Source: WQXF01 sp031552825
GTDB lineage: Bacteria; Bacillota; Clostridia; Christensenellales; Aristaeellaceae
NCBI GenBank assembly: GCA_031552825.1
Contig: JAVBMD010000002.1
Span: forward strand, 105,079 to 169,078
DNA length: 64,000 nucleotides
Direction of reading: 5' to 3'
Positions 8,211 through 16,506 of this stretch are shown piece by piece; position 1 is the stretch's first letter; each line of letters opens with the position of its first letter. Under the pieces are notes generated by a model that made no database searches, was not told where the DNA came from, and saw only the letters and a program-made list of their open reading frames with translations. Made by a program: the position numbers and the translations under genes.

Positions 8211-9155
8211 ATGAGGCAATTGCTCTCGCTTTTCTTGGCAATCATGCTTGCCCTAAGCACCGTCGGTATCGTGTCCGCTGAAGCCCCGGCAAAAATCGGC
8301 GTTTGCATCGATACATTCGACAGCAATTTCATGACGCTCTACCGTTATGAGCTGGCGCGTTACCTGACCGAATTGGGCTGCGTGGTGTCCATTGCGGACG
8401 GAGAAAACGACCAAACGCTGCAGTTTTATCAGATCGAAACCTTTATTGCGCAGGGAATAGACGCGCTGATCGTAAATCCAGTCCATCCTACCAAAGCCGC
8501 AAGGATGGTGGCGCTCGCCAAAGCCGCAAACATCCCCCTCGTTTTTGTCCGCCGTGAGCCTACAACGGAAGACTTACTGCTTTGGGACAAGGTTTGCTAT
8601 ATCGGCACCGACTATCGCCAGTACGGCACATGCATGGGGGAAATCATCGCCGATACCACCAACCGAGGCGATTGGAACGGCAACGGCGTGGTGGATTGCG
8701 CGTTCATCCTCGGCGAACGGGAATACATGCACCCAAGCCACCATCAGGTCTTTGCTTTGCGCGCATTGTCGGCTGCCGGGCTGGAAAGCCGAGTACTCAC
8801 AGCCGAATATGGCGAATGGCGCAAGGAAAACGGCTATTCGCTGGCTGCAAAAATGCTTAACTCGTTCGGATCACAAATCGACGTAATCTTTTGCGCCAAC
8901 GACGGCATGGCGGAAGGCGCCGTTCAGGCCGTCCGTGAGGCCGGGCGCACCGTAGGCAAGGACATCTACCTAATCGGCGTCGACGCGATCTATGAAGTCG
9001 TCGAGCTGGTGCGGCTTGGCGAGGTCACCGGCACTGTTCTCAACGATCACGTTGCGCAAGCGCATCTGGCCGCCGATACAGCCTTGCACATGGTCAAAGG
9101 GGAACCGTTTGAGCGATATATCCTTGTTGATTTCGTTAAGATTGTCAAACAATAA
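8211..9155 (+). CDS. Periplasmic-binding-protein-like sugar receptor (galactose/ribose type), orphan
   Basis: A 314-residue protein of the type I periplasmic binding family (peripla_BP_4), closest in style to galactose/glucose-binding MglB. It has a signal peptide (MRQLLSLFLAIMLALS, cut near VSA-EA), then IGVCIDTFDSNFMTLYR, DALIVNPVHP, PLVFVRREP and the hinge/ligand region CANDGMAEGAVQAVREAG. No lipobox cysteine is seen, so it is either released or held by an uncleaved signal. The ATG at 8211 follows AAAAGGGTG. It lies 5 bases after rarA but ends in its own terminator. No permease or ATPase gene is adjacent, so it may serve a distant transporter or act as a sensor. Confidence 0.85.
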   Translation: MRQLLSLFLAIMLALSTVGIVSAEAPAKIGVCIDTFDSNFMTLYRYELARYLTELGCVVSIADGENDQTLQFYQIETFIAQGIDALIVNPVHPTKAARMVALAKAANIPLVFVRREPTTEDLLLWDKVCYIGTDYRQYGTCMGEIIADTTNRGDWNGNGVVDCAFILGEREYMHPSHHQVFALRALSAAGLESRVLTAEYGEWRKENGYSLAAKMLNSFGSQIDVIFCANDGMAEGAVQAVREAGRTVGKDIYLIGVDAIYEVVELVRLGEVTGTVLNDHVAQAHLAADTALHMVKGEPFERYILVDFVKIVKQ

Positions 9156-9167
9156 GGCCGCATCAAG

Positions 9168-9198
9168 ATGCTTTCGGATTCATCCGAGAGCATTTTTT
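9168..9198 (+). terminator. Terminator after the orphan binding protein
   Basis: ATGCT-TCGGAT pairs with ATCCGA-AGCAT (9168-9193), followed by TTTTTT. Confidence 0.9.
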
Positions 9199-9208
9199 AA
9201 CAGGCAAC

Positions 9209-9237
9209 TTGCTACAAAAGGAACAAATGCATATCCT
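9209..9237 (+). promoter_or_regulatory. Candidate promoter of the secreted protein gene at 9298
   Basis: TTGCTA and TATCCT with a 17-base spacer. A moderate match only. Confidence 0.4.
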
Positions 9238-9297
9238 TCTTCGTTGAATTGATAAAGCCCGTACTTTTTCTTCAGCGCAGACAGGAGGGAAAAACCA

Positions 9298-9882
9298 ATG
9301 AAAAAACAGGGAATGGTCTGTCTCTTGCTTTTTCTTTGCTCGCCGCTGTTCGGGTCGGCCGCTTCGCGACTGCCCGATACCCCCGCGCCGGAAACCTGGC
9401 GCGAAACAATCACCGAAGAACTGGCCGCGTTGGATCTGATAATTGACGCGCCGTTTGCCGTGGATGATCGCTTTACCGAACCGGGTATCCGCCTGTTCAC
9501 CACCGCCGGAGAGGGCAGGCTGTCCCTGCATCAACGCCTGCAGGATCAAGACACGCCGCTGCATTATTGCATCGGATCCAGCGAGGATGTCCACACCGCG
9601 GACCCAGCCGCCGCGTGGGCGCTGCTTTCACGCGCGATTCCGGCATTTGTGCATGCCACGACCCCTGATGCAACAGAGCAGGATGCGCAAATCCTGCGGG
9701 ATGCGCTGCGTAAGTTAATCGACGAACAAGCGGCATTGGAATCCGGCGCGCAACCGATCGACGCAATCTACGACCTGCGGAATACGCATTACTATCTCTA
9801 TAGCGGCAACGCGGAATTTGCGCCGCGTCTGGGCGTCGAATATTTTGATCCGATCACGCCGGACCTCCCAGCCGCCTCATAA
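9298..9882 (+). CDS. Secreted protein of unknown function
   Basis: A 194-residue product that I do not recognise. It opens with a clear signal peptide (MKKQGMVCLLLFLCSPLFGS, cleavage near AAS). The mature part is acidic, mostly helical in character, and has one cysteine (LHYCIGSS). A strong ribosome site AGGAGGG precedes the ATG. Its terminator region has been split by repeat copy B. It is flanked by ABC-transporter genes, but nothing ties it to them. Confidence 0.75.
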   Translation: MKKQGMVCLLLFLCSPLFGSAASRLPDTPAPETWRETITEELAALDLIIDAPFAVDDRFTEPGIRLFTTAGEGRLSLHQRLQDQDTPLHYCIGSSEDVHTADPAAAWALLSRAIPAFVHATTPDATEQDAQILRDALRKLIDEQAALESGAQPIDAIYDLRNTHYYLYSGNAEFAPRLGVEYFDPITPDLPAAS

Positions 9883-9898
9883 TCCTTTAAATCAAAAA

Positions 9899-10153
9899 AT
9901 CTCCACGCACCGCCTGTGCATGGAGATCAGACCATCAACAAAGTCACGCAGATGGGCTGCGAAGGTCCAGGGCGATCGCAAAGCCCTGGTCGCATCCGCA
10001 GATGCGAAATGCCTTGAAGCAAGGTTTGTAAGGAATTCCACCCTTTGCGAAGGGCGGCCAAGGGGCTTATCGCTCGCCCTTTGGAATCCTTCTCTACGCA
10101 TCATACTACTTTGTTGATACGCTGAATCTCCACGCACCGCCTGTGCATGGAGA
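9899..10153. repeat. Copy B of the terminator-flanked TCAG/CTGA element
   Basis: A 199 bp element (9927-10125) lies between two exact copies of a 28 bp hairpin sequence (9899-9926 and 10126-10153). The ends are TCAGACCATCAACAAAGT and ACTTTGTTGATACGCTGA, a terminal inverted repeat around ATCAACAAAGT. The body differs from copies A and C but shares GTCCAGG and CGCAGATGGGC. It is a chain of hairpins (CCAGGGC/GCCCTGG, GCATC/GATGC, CCTTG/CAAGG, an outer AAGGA-TTCC/GGAATCCTT), which suggests a structured RNA or a foldback element. No convincing ORF. Confidence 0.8.
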
Positions 10154-10159
10154 TTTTTT
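10126..10159. terminator. Bidirectional terminator between convergent genes (right copy)
   Basis: ATCTCC pairs with GGAGAT with an inner GCAC/GTGC stem. A T-tract follows on the plus side here, and the matching A-tract lies before the left copy (9894-9899). The original terminator therefore had A6 on one side and T6 on the other and served both the 9298 gene and the BMP transporter operon before being split. Confidence 0.8.
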
Positions 10160-10165
10160 GATCGT

Positions 10166-11134
10166 TCACCGCTCTTCCCGGAAGTAGTTCACCCCGCAGC
10201 CCTTGGGCTGCATCTTCTCGCGGCTGAGCTGAATCGAGGTCACTACCAGCACCACGATCGTAGCGATAAACGGCAGCATCGCGGCGATGGAGGGCGGAAT
10301 GGCGATAATGGTGGCTGGGATATAAAGGCGAAGCACGCTCAGCGCGCCGAAAGCCAGCGAACCGTAAAGCACGCGGTAGGGGCTCCACGCGGCAAAGATG
10401 ACAAGCGCTACCGCGATCCAGCCCAAGCCGTTGATGCAGTTGTACGTCCAACTGCCGCCGCAGGTCACCAGCGACACATAAGCGCCGCCAAGCCCGCAGA
10501 TGCCACCGCCCAGCGCAATGTGAACGTATTTGTAGGCCGTCACATTGATGCCCACGGCATCGGCGGCAGCAGGATTTTCACCAACGGCGCGCAGATTCAG
10601 GCCGCGCCGCGTGTGGTTGAAGTACAGGCCGACCAGCACGCACAGCAGCGCGCCGAAGTACACGAAAAAGTTGTGGTTGAACAGCAGCTTGCCCAGATAG
10701 GGAATGCGGCTGAGCGCGCCCATATCGATGGGCTTGAAAAAATCGATCACGTTCTGCGCCAGCACCGCGGAGCGCGTGGGGGAGTTCATAATCAAGCTGT
10801 TGCCGATGTAATTGGCAATGCCGGTGCCGAAGATGGTCAGCGTAAGACCGGTGACGTTTTGATTGGCCTTGAGCGTGACGGAGAGCAGCGCGTAGAGCAG
10901 CGCCCCAGCCATGCCCGCCAGAAAGGCGGCGCATAGCGCCCAGACCGGGCTGCCGGTGACATACCCCGCCCAGAAGCCGAAGATCGCGCCCAGATACATC
11001 ATGCCCTCGACGCCCAGGTTCAGGTTGCCGGATTTTTCGGTAATCACCTCGCCCAGCGTGCCGAACATCAGCGGCACCCCTGCCAACACCGCCGCGTAGA
11101 CGAAGCTGACCAGATATTGCACAAAATTATCCAT
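10166..11134 (-). CDS. Nucleoside ABC transporter permease 2 (YufQ/NupQ-like)
   Basis: A 322-residue branched-chain-type (BPD_transp_2) permease, the last gene of a BMP-binding-protein, ATPase, permease, permease operon that matches the Bacillus nupNOPQ order. Motifs are GTLGEVITEKSGNLNLGVEGMM (in part: EKSGNLNLGVEGM), the ENPAAADAVGI loop facing the ATPase, and roughly nine hydrophobic helices. The ATG at 11134 is supported by GGAGG upstream and overlaps the preceding permease by 8 bases, so translation is coupled. Likely substrates are nucleosides. The family also includes purine and sugar importers. Confidence 0.88.
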   Translation of the reverse strand: MDNFVQYLVSFVYAAVLAGVPLMFGTLGEVITEKSGNLNLGVEGMMYLGAIFGFWAGYVTGSPVWALCAAFLAGMAGALLYALLSVTLKANQNVTGLTLTIFGTGIANYIGNSLIMNSPTRSAVLAQNVIDFFKPIDMGALSRIPYLGKLLFNHNFFVYFGALLCVLVGLYFNHTRRGLNLRAVGENPAAADAVGINVTAYKYVHIALGGGICGLGGAYVSLVTCGGSWTYNCINGLGWIAVALVIFAAWSPYRVLYGSLAFGALSVLRLYIPATIIAIPPSIAAMLPFIATIVVLVVTSIQLSREKMQPKGCGVNYFREER

Positions 11135-12224
11135 GCGCAGCTTCCTCCTTCTTGGGATCTCGCACATGCAGCTCCACGCGGTAGCGAACGAAGAATTCCG
11201 AGCCTAGCACAAAGAACAGCAGGATGCCTTGCAGCACCGCCGCCGCCGCGTTGGAGATGCCGAAGATCGATTCGACGTATCCGCTGCCCTTCTGCAACAT
11301 CGCGAACAGGAAGGAAACCGGCAGCATCGCCAGCGGATTGAGCTGCGAAAGCCAAGAAACCGTGATCGCCGTGAAGCCCACGCCGCCGGCCACCGAATCG
11401 GTGAGGGTGCGGTCGGCTCCGGCCGCTTGCAGCATACCCGCCAATCCGCAGATGCCCGCCGAAAGGATCATCGTGCGCACGATGACGCGGCGCACGTTCA
11501 TTCCGGCATAGCGGGCGGTATTCTCGTTTTCGCCGACGACGCTGATTTCGTAGCCCTGCTTGGTGTAGCGCAGATACCAGAAAATTGCCACCATCAGCAC
11601 CAGCGCCACCACCCAGCCGATGTGTACGCCCAGCAGCTTAGGCAACTGCGCCGCCTTGGCAAAACGCGCAATCTTTGGGAAGCCCATATCAGCCGGGTTG
11701 CGCCACGGCCCTTCGCGCAGGAATTGGATGATGTATAGCGCCACGTAGTTCATCATCAGCGTAAACAGCGTCTCATTGGTGCTAAAGCGCGCCTTGAACC
11801 AGGCCGGAATCGCGCCCCACAGCCCGGCAGCTACGAAGGCAGCCACCGCCATCACGATGTAGAGCAGCCACGAGGGCCAATCGGCATGAAACAGCGCGAA
11901 ATAGGAGGCGGCGATTGCGCCAACGCAGATCTGTCCCTCGGCGCCGATATTCCAGAACCGCATGCGGAACGCCAGCGTGATGCCCAGCGCGGTCACAAAC
12001 AGCGGGATGACCATCTTAACGGTTTCGATCAGCGCCGTCTTGCTGCCCAGCGAACCGGTAACCATGTTGGCATAAACGGCAAACAGGTTGTGGCCAAGAA
12101 ACTGAATGAACAACCCGCCGGTAAGCAGCGCCAGCAGTACCGCCGCCACACGGATCAGCAGCGCGGTTCGCGGCGCGATATCGGTGCGCTGCACAGCGCG
12201 AAGGATCGGAATGCTTTTCATCAT
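11127..12224 (-). CDS. Nucleoside ABC transporter permease 1 (YufP/NupP-like)
   Basis: A 365-residue permease with the conserved core FRMRFWNIGAEGQICVGA, NETLFTLMMNYVALYI and the cytoplasmic loop VVGENENTARYAGMNVRR. About eight to ten membrane segments. The start ATG (12224) overlaps the ATPase stop codon as ATGA, with GGGAGG upstream. A second ATG follows at once and could also be used. A much longer in-frame reading upstream is only a shadow of the ATPase gene. Confidence 0.88.
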   Translation of the reverse strand: MMKSIPILRAVQRTDIAPRTALLIRVAAVLLALLTGGLFIQFLGHNLFAVYANMVTGSLGSKTALIETVKMVIPLFVTALGITLAFRMRFWNIGAEGQICVGAIAASYFALFHADWPSWLLYIVMAVAAFVAAGLWGAIPAWFKARFSTNETLFTLMMNYVALYIIQFLREGPWRNPADMGFPKIARFAKAAQLPKLLGVHIGWVVALVLMVAIFWYLRYTKQGYEISVVGENENTARYAGMNVRRVIVRTMILSAGICGLAGMLQAAGADRTLTDSVAGGVGFTAITVSWLSQLNPLAMLPVSFLFAMLQKGSGYVESIFGISNAAAAVLQGILLFFVLGSEFFVRYRVELHVRDPKKEEAAHG

Positions 12225-13825
12225 ACGGCGCCTCCCCGCGCATCCGCGTTCATCTCGGGCACGCTCACAGCGGAGGGGATGCTGCCCGCGTCGGTCATCA
12301 GCGCGCCGACCTGATGCTTGGTAACGGTACGCGCATCGACGATGTCGGTCACGCGCCCGGCGCACAGCACCAGAATGCGATCGCACAGGCCGAGCAGCAC
12401 GTCCAAATCCTCGCCCACAAACAGCACCGCCACGCCGCGCTTCTTCTGTGCGTTGAGCAGATCGTAGATGGTGTAGGAGGAGCGGATGTCCAGCCCTCGT
12501 ACCGGATAGGCGGTAATCAGCAGCTTTGGCTGCGAGGAAATCTCGCGCCCCAGCAGCACCTTCTGCACGTTGCCGCCGGAAAGGCGACGCACCGGCGTAT
12601 GGATGCCCGGCGTCAACACCGCCAGATCGTCGACCAGCTTCGTGGCGCGGCCTTCGATGGCCTTGCGATACACCGCCGGGCCGGGGGAGAGATAGTAATC
12701 CTTGAGCAGCAGATTGTCCACGATGTCCATAGAGGGGACCAGCCCCATGCCCAACCGATCCTCGGGAACGAAGGCAAGGGTCACGCCCAGATGCGAAATG
12801 GCACGCGGCTCCAAGCGGGTAATATCCTTGGATTGACCCTCCAGATGGATGGTGATCCGCCCTTCCTCGGCTGGCATCAGTCCGGCGATTTTCTCGCACA
12901 GCTCCTTCTGCCCGCTGCCCGCCACGCCTGCCACGCCCAATATTTCGCCGGGGCGGATGTCGAAGCTAACATCTTTCAGTTTGAGCTCGCCTTCCTTGCC
13001 GCGCACGCTCAATCCTTCGACACGCAGCACCGGCTCCTTGTCCGCGCCGAGGGAATCCGGCCGATCGAGCGCTAAATCCACCGTCTCGCCGACCATCTTT
13101 TCGATCAGCCGCTCGACCGTCACCTCGGAGCGCACCACAGTATCCATCAGTTTGCCGCGCCGCAGAATGGCGATGCGGTCGGAGACCTCCATCACCTCGT
13201 TCAGCTTGTGGGTAATCAGGATCACCGCGCAGCCCTGCGCGCGCATGTGGCGCAGGATAACAAACAGGCGCTCGATTTCCTGCGGGGTCAGCACGGCGGT
13301 GGGCTCGTCGAGGATCAGGATGCGCGCACCCCGGTACAGCACCTTGAGGATCTCCACGGTCTGCTTTTCGCTGACAGAAAGGTCGTAAATCTTTCGGTTC
13401 GGATCGATGTAGAGGCCGTAGTCCTTGCACAACTCCGCGATCTTGCCCGCGACGCTTACGCGATTCGCGCCCCGCCCCGCCTTGGTTCCCAGCACAATAT
13501 TATCCGCGACGGACAGCACATCCACCAGCTTGAAGTGCTGGTGGATCATACCGATGCCCAGACGAAAGGCGTCGATCGGCGAGCGAATCTCCGCGCGCTT
13601 GCCGTCGACATAGATCCGTCCGTGATCGGGGCGGTAAATGCCGGAAAGCATGTTCATCAGCGTGGTTTTGCCGGAGCCGTTTTCGCCGAGCAAGGAAAGG
13701 ATCTCGCCCTTGCGCACCGAAAGATCGATGTGGTCATTGGCGATCACCGGGCCAAAGGTCTTTGTCAGCCCGCGCAACTCGATGGCTACAGTCTGCGCAT
13801 CCTCGCGCGGAGTGTTGGTCTGCAT
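12221..13825 (-). CDS. Nucleoside ABC transporter ATPase with two nucleotide-binding domains (YufO/NupO-like)
   Basis: A 534-residue double ATPase of the BMP/ribose transporter type. First domain: Walker A LLGENGSGKTTL, Walker B ILILDEPTAVLTP. Second domain: degenerate Walker A (VAGVAGSGQKEL), signature LSGGNVQKVLLGRE and the degenerate Walker B LLITAYPVRGLDIRS, as is usual for the second half in this family. The ATG at 13825 has AGGAGG before it. It sits between the binding protein (upstream, after a stem-loop) and two permeases with overlapping ends. Confidence 0.92.
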   Translation of the reverse strand: MQTNTPREDAQTVAIELRGLTKTFGPVIANDHIDLSVRKGEILSLLGENGSGKTTLMNMLSGIYRPDHGRIYVDGKRAEIRSPIDAFRLGIGMIHQHFKLVDVLSVADNIVLGTKAGRGANRVSVAGKIAELCKDYGLYIDPNRKIYDLSVSEKQTVEILKVLYRGARILILDEPTAVLTPQEIERLFVILRHMRAQGCAVILITHKLNEVMEVSDRIAILRRGKLMDTVVRSEVTVERLIEKMVGETVDLALDRPDSLGADKEPVLRVEGLSVRGKEGELKLKDVSFDIRPGEILGVAGVAGSGQKELCEKIAGLMPAEEGRITIHLEGQSKDITRLEPRAISHLGVTLAFVPEDRLGMGLVPSMDIVDNLLLKDYYLSPGPAVYRKAIEGRATKLVDDLAVLTPGIHTPVRRLSGGNVQKVLLGREISSQPKLLITAYPVRGLDIRSSYTIYDLLNAQKKRGVAVLFVGEDLDVLLGLCDRILVLCAGRVTDIVDARTVTKHQVGALMTDAGSIPSAVSVPEMNADARGGAV

Positions 13826-13848
13826 GCCGCACCTCCTAAATTTCGGAA

Positions 13849-13873
13849 CGCCCGCCGTGCAATACGGCGGGCG
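13849..13873 (-). promoter_or_regulatory. Intra-operon stem-loop between binding protein and ATPase genes
   Basis: CGCCCGCCGT pairs perfectly with ACGGCGGGCG and no T-tract follows. Such hairpins after binding-protein genes commonly protect the upstream mRNA segment or allow partial termination, giving more receptor than transporter. Confidence 0.6.
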
Positions 13874-13893
13874 TCCGCGTACCCTAGGGGGAA

Positions 13894-14997
13894 TTAATAA
13901 ATGCTCACGTTGTCCAGCAGCCAATCGATGGTGGTGATCTGCGGAACATCCAAACGGGCGCCGGGCTCGACGACGACCTTGCCGGTGTTGTCCTTGATGC
14001 CCTCGGCAAACACATCGGAGGCGTCGAACACATCGAAGGAGCCATCAAGGATCTTGGCGCGGTACGCTTCAATCTTCTCGGCGGTGCCCTCCGCAACGTT
14101 CTTGGAGAGCGGGGAGATGTCGACCAGGCCTTCCTTCATGCCCATGAAGGAGTTTTCCGGCTTCCAAGTGCCGTCGATCACCTGCTGCACGGCATCCTTC
14201 ACATACACGCCCCAGTTCCAGATCGGCGCGGTGAGGTGGGCTTCCGGGGCATCCTCGGTCATGTCGGCGTTATAGCCGGTGGACCACACGCCGCGCTCCT
14301 GGGCGGCGATCTGCGGCATGGTGGTGTCCTGATGCTGGCCGATGACGTCGCACCCGGCGTCGAGCAACGCTTCGGCGGCCTGCTTCTCCAGTGTGGGATC
14401 GTACCAAGTGTTGGTATACTTCACAAGCACTTGCGCGGCGGGGTTGACGGCCTTGATGCCCAGCGCGTAGGCGTCCAAGCCGCCGTTGACCTCGGGCAGG
14501 GAGAAGGCGGCCACGTAGCCGATCTTGTTGGCCTTGGTTTTCAGGCCCGCAGCGATGCCGGAGAGGAAGCGCGCCTGATAGATGCGGCCGAAGTAGTTGT
14601 TAAAGTTGGTATCGTTGGCCTTGTAGCCCGAGCAGTGGGAGAAGATGACGTCGGGGTATTCGCTCGCCATCTCTTCCATATAATCCATAAAGCCGAAGCT
14701 GGTGCCGAAGATCACGTTGCAGCCCTGTTCGATCAACTCGCGCATGGCGTTCTCGCAAGCGGCATCTTCGCTAACGTTGGTCTTCCAGATCACCTGCTCG
14801 TCGGTGAGGCCTAGCTGTTCCTTCATGTACAGGGTGCCTTGGTGATGCGCGTAGGTATACCCCTTATCGCTCACATCGCCGATGTAGATGAACCCCACCT
14901 TGATCTTGTCCTTGGCGACCGGGTCGAAGGCCAGCGCGGAAACCGCCATCGACATGCACAGCACCAGTGCGAGAGCAACCGCAAAAAGCTTCTTCAT
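13894..14997 (-). CDS. BMP-family nucleoside-binding protein
   Basis: A 367-residue substrate receptor of the Bmp/Med/TmpC family (PF02608). It has a signal peptide (MKKLFAVALALVLCMSMAVS, cleaved near ALA-F), then KVGFIYIGDVSDKGYTYAHH, NVIFGTSFGFMDYM, ARFLSGIAAGLKTKANKIGYVAAF and YTNTWYDPTLEKQAAEALLDAGCDVIGQHQDT (only the start quoted is diagnostic). The cysteine in the signal is not in a clear lipobox context, so membrane anchoring is uncertain. The ATG at 14997 follows GGAGGGG. It is the first gene of the operon, with a promoter at 15090-15118. Members bind nucleosides or purines. Confidence 0.9.
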   Translation of the reverse strand: MKKLFAVALALVLCMSMAVSALAFDPVAKDKIKVGFIYIGDVSDKGYTYAHHQGTLYMKEQLGLTDEQVIWKTNVSEDAACENAMRELIEQGCNVIFGTSFGFMDYMEEMASEYPDVIFSHCSGYKANDTNFNNYFGRIYQARFLSGIAAGLKTKANKIGYVAAFSLPEVNGGLDAYALGIKAVNPAAQVLVKYTNTWYDPTLEKQAAEALLDAGCDVIGQHQDTTMPQIAAQERGVWSTGYNADMTEDAPEAHLTAPIWNWGVYVKDAVQQVIDGTWKPENSFMGMKEGLVDISPLSKNVAEGTAEKIEAYRAKILDGSFDVFDASDVFAEGIKDNTGKVVVEPGARLDVPQITTIDWLLDNVSIY

Positions 14998-15089
14998 GAT
15001 ACCCCTCCAGCATCCGTTTTTGTGAGTATACAACGAATCGAAAGCGCACGTAAGCTTCGGGCGTTTCAATATCGTTCGTATCTACGCTC

Positions 15090-15118
15090 AGTATAGCGCA
15101 TTTTCTAACGGAACACAA
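15090..15118 (-). promoter_or_regulatory. Promoter of the BMP nucleoside transporter operon
   Basis: On the minus strand TTGTGT and TATACT with a 17-base spacer, leaving a leader of about 85 bases. I see no purine riboswitch in the leader. Confidence 0.6.
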
Positions 15119-15218
15119 TGAAAACATCGCATAAAGACATGCTTTTTATCCGTACAACTTGGATAATGTTCGTGTTTTATGCGCAGGAAGGAAAATCCAT
15201 TCCCCGCGCCAACCTATA

Positions 15219-15247
15219 TTTACATTTCCCATACAAAGCTCTATACT
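15219..15247 (+). promoter_or_regulatory. Promoter of the secreted protein gene at 15288
   Basis: TTTACA and TATACT with a 17-base spacer, 40 bases before the start codon. Confidence 0.65.
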
Positions 15248-15287
15248 GATTCTAACACACATTTTGCGCTTTGGAAAGGACTACGTC

Positions 15288-16460
15288 ATGCACAAATTCC
15301 GCCTTGCGATCCTCCTGCTTACCTGCCTTGCGCTGCTTTGCGCACAGGCCGGTTTGGCCTCGGCGGTGGATCCGGCGGTGTGGCAGCGAAACGGATACGC
15401 CGTCGCCTCCAACGGTTCGGAAACCTATTTTCTATTGCGGCAGAACAACGCGTGGCATCTGCAGAGCGCCCGGCGCGCGCTGGCAAAGGAGCCGCCGATC
15501 TATGCGCTGCCCAACGATACGTTGCCCTATGGCTTTCTGTACGCCGACGAGCAAAACATCTGGTACGCGCGCTACAGCGCCACCCTGCGCGAAGAGCAGC
15601 CGGGAAAGGGGCTTCGCGCGGCGCTGGAGTTTGTTTGCTACGATCTTACCACCGGGCAGGAAACCCTGCTCGTCCGCGACGCCGATCCCAACTCGCTCTT
15701 TCCGCTGGACGGAACGCGGCTGGGCTACCTGCCTTGGGGCGATCCCTCCTCGTTGGCAACGCTGGATTTCTCCTCGCGCACCGACCTGCTGGTGTTGCAA
15801 ACCAGCCCGCTGGTCATCTGGGACGTCACCGAGGTAGGCGGAGCGATGTACCTGATCTTGGTGCAGAAGGAGACCGAGCGAGAGGCGCTCTACCGCATCC
15901 AAAACGGCGCCATTGCGAAACTGGACGCGCCGATTCCCGAGCCTGCCGTGAGCTGGTTTCAGGGGAATCACCGGGTATATTCCGATGCAAACGGCACCTT
16001 CTACGCCGCGCCGCTGAGCGACCCCGCCAACGCGCATCCGCTGGAAAAGGCTGGAGGCCAAAAGGATGTATACTACTTTGGCGATCATCGCTACCTCTGC
16101 GAGGTGAACCCGGACAACGTCGCCACGCTTTACCGCCTGCCATTGGCCAAGGACGAAGAGATTCGCATGCTGGAATTTGACGCGCTTGCGCAGCCCTTTG
16201 TGCGCGGCCACGATGGGGACGAAATGGTCACGATGGATCGCGCGGGGCGGCTGCTCAGCATCACCGGGGAATTCACGAAGCTGGAACAAGTCGCGCAGCT
16301 CGATGCCGAGGCGCTGTTGGCCGAGGCGCAGTGGCTATGGGCGCTGCCGTTTGAGGAATATATCGTGATGCTCGGCTATTCCCATGGCGGCGGCAGTGCC
16401 GGGGGGCTTTCCTTGCCGCCGGATCGCGTGCGCGTCGTGCCCCGAGGAGAAGGGATGTAA
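15288..16460 (+). CDS. Secreted beta-propeller-like protein of unknown function
   Basis: A 390-residue protein with a signal peptide (MHKFRLAILLLTCLALLCAQ, cut after SA). The mature part consists of repeated short strands with aromatic and charged edges (for example NIWYARYS, MYLILVQKE, YYFGDHRYLCEVNPDN), which reads like a propeller or DUF5050-type repeat fold. The exact family is not recognised. The ATG at 15288 follows GGAAAGGA. It is followed 46 bases later by an O-antigen-ligase-like gene and may form an operon with it. A similar protein style appears at 39740-40960. Confidence 0.7.
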   Translation: MHKFRLAILLLTCLALLCAQAGLASAVDPAVWQRNGYAVASNGSETYFLLRQNNAWHLQSARRALAKEPPIYALPNDTLPYGFLYADEQNIWYARYSATLREEQPGKGLRAALEFVCYDLTTGQETLLVRDADPNSLFPLDGTRLGYLPWGDPSSLATLDFSSRTDLLVLQTSPLVIWDVTEVGGAMYLILVQKETEREALYRIQNGAIAKLDAPIPEPAVSWFQGNHRVYSDANGTFYAAPLSDPANAHPLEKAGGQKDVYYFGDHRYLCEVNPDNVATLYRLPLAKDEEIRMLEFDALAQPFVRGHDGDEMVTMDRAGRLLSITGEFTKLEQVAQLDAEALLAEAQWLWALPFEEYIVMLGYSHGGGSAGGLSLPPDRVRVVPRGEGM

Positions 16461-16506
16461 ACTTTGTGATGTAACCTTTAAGATAGAATTTTTGAAGGGA
16501 GACCCT

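Noticed and set aside
11127..12899. A 590-residue reading of the first nucleoside permease
   Set aside because: The extra N-terminal part is an out-of-frame shadow of the ATPase gene. The true start is the ATGA overlap at 12224.
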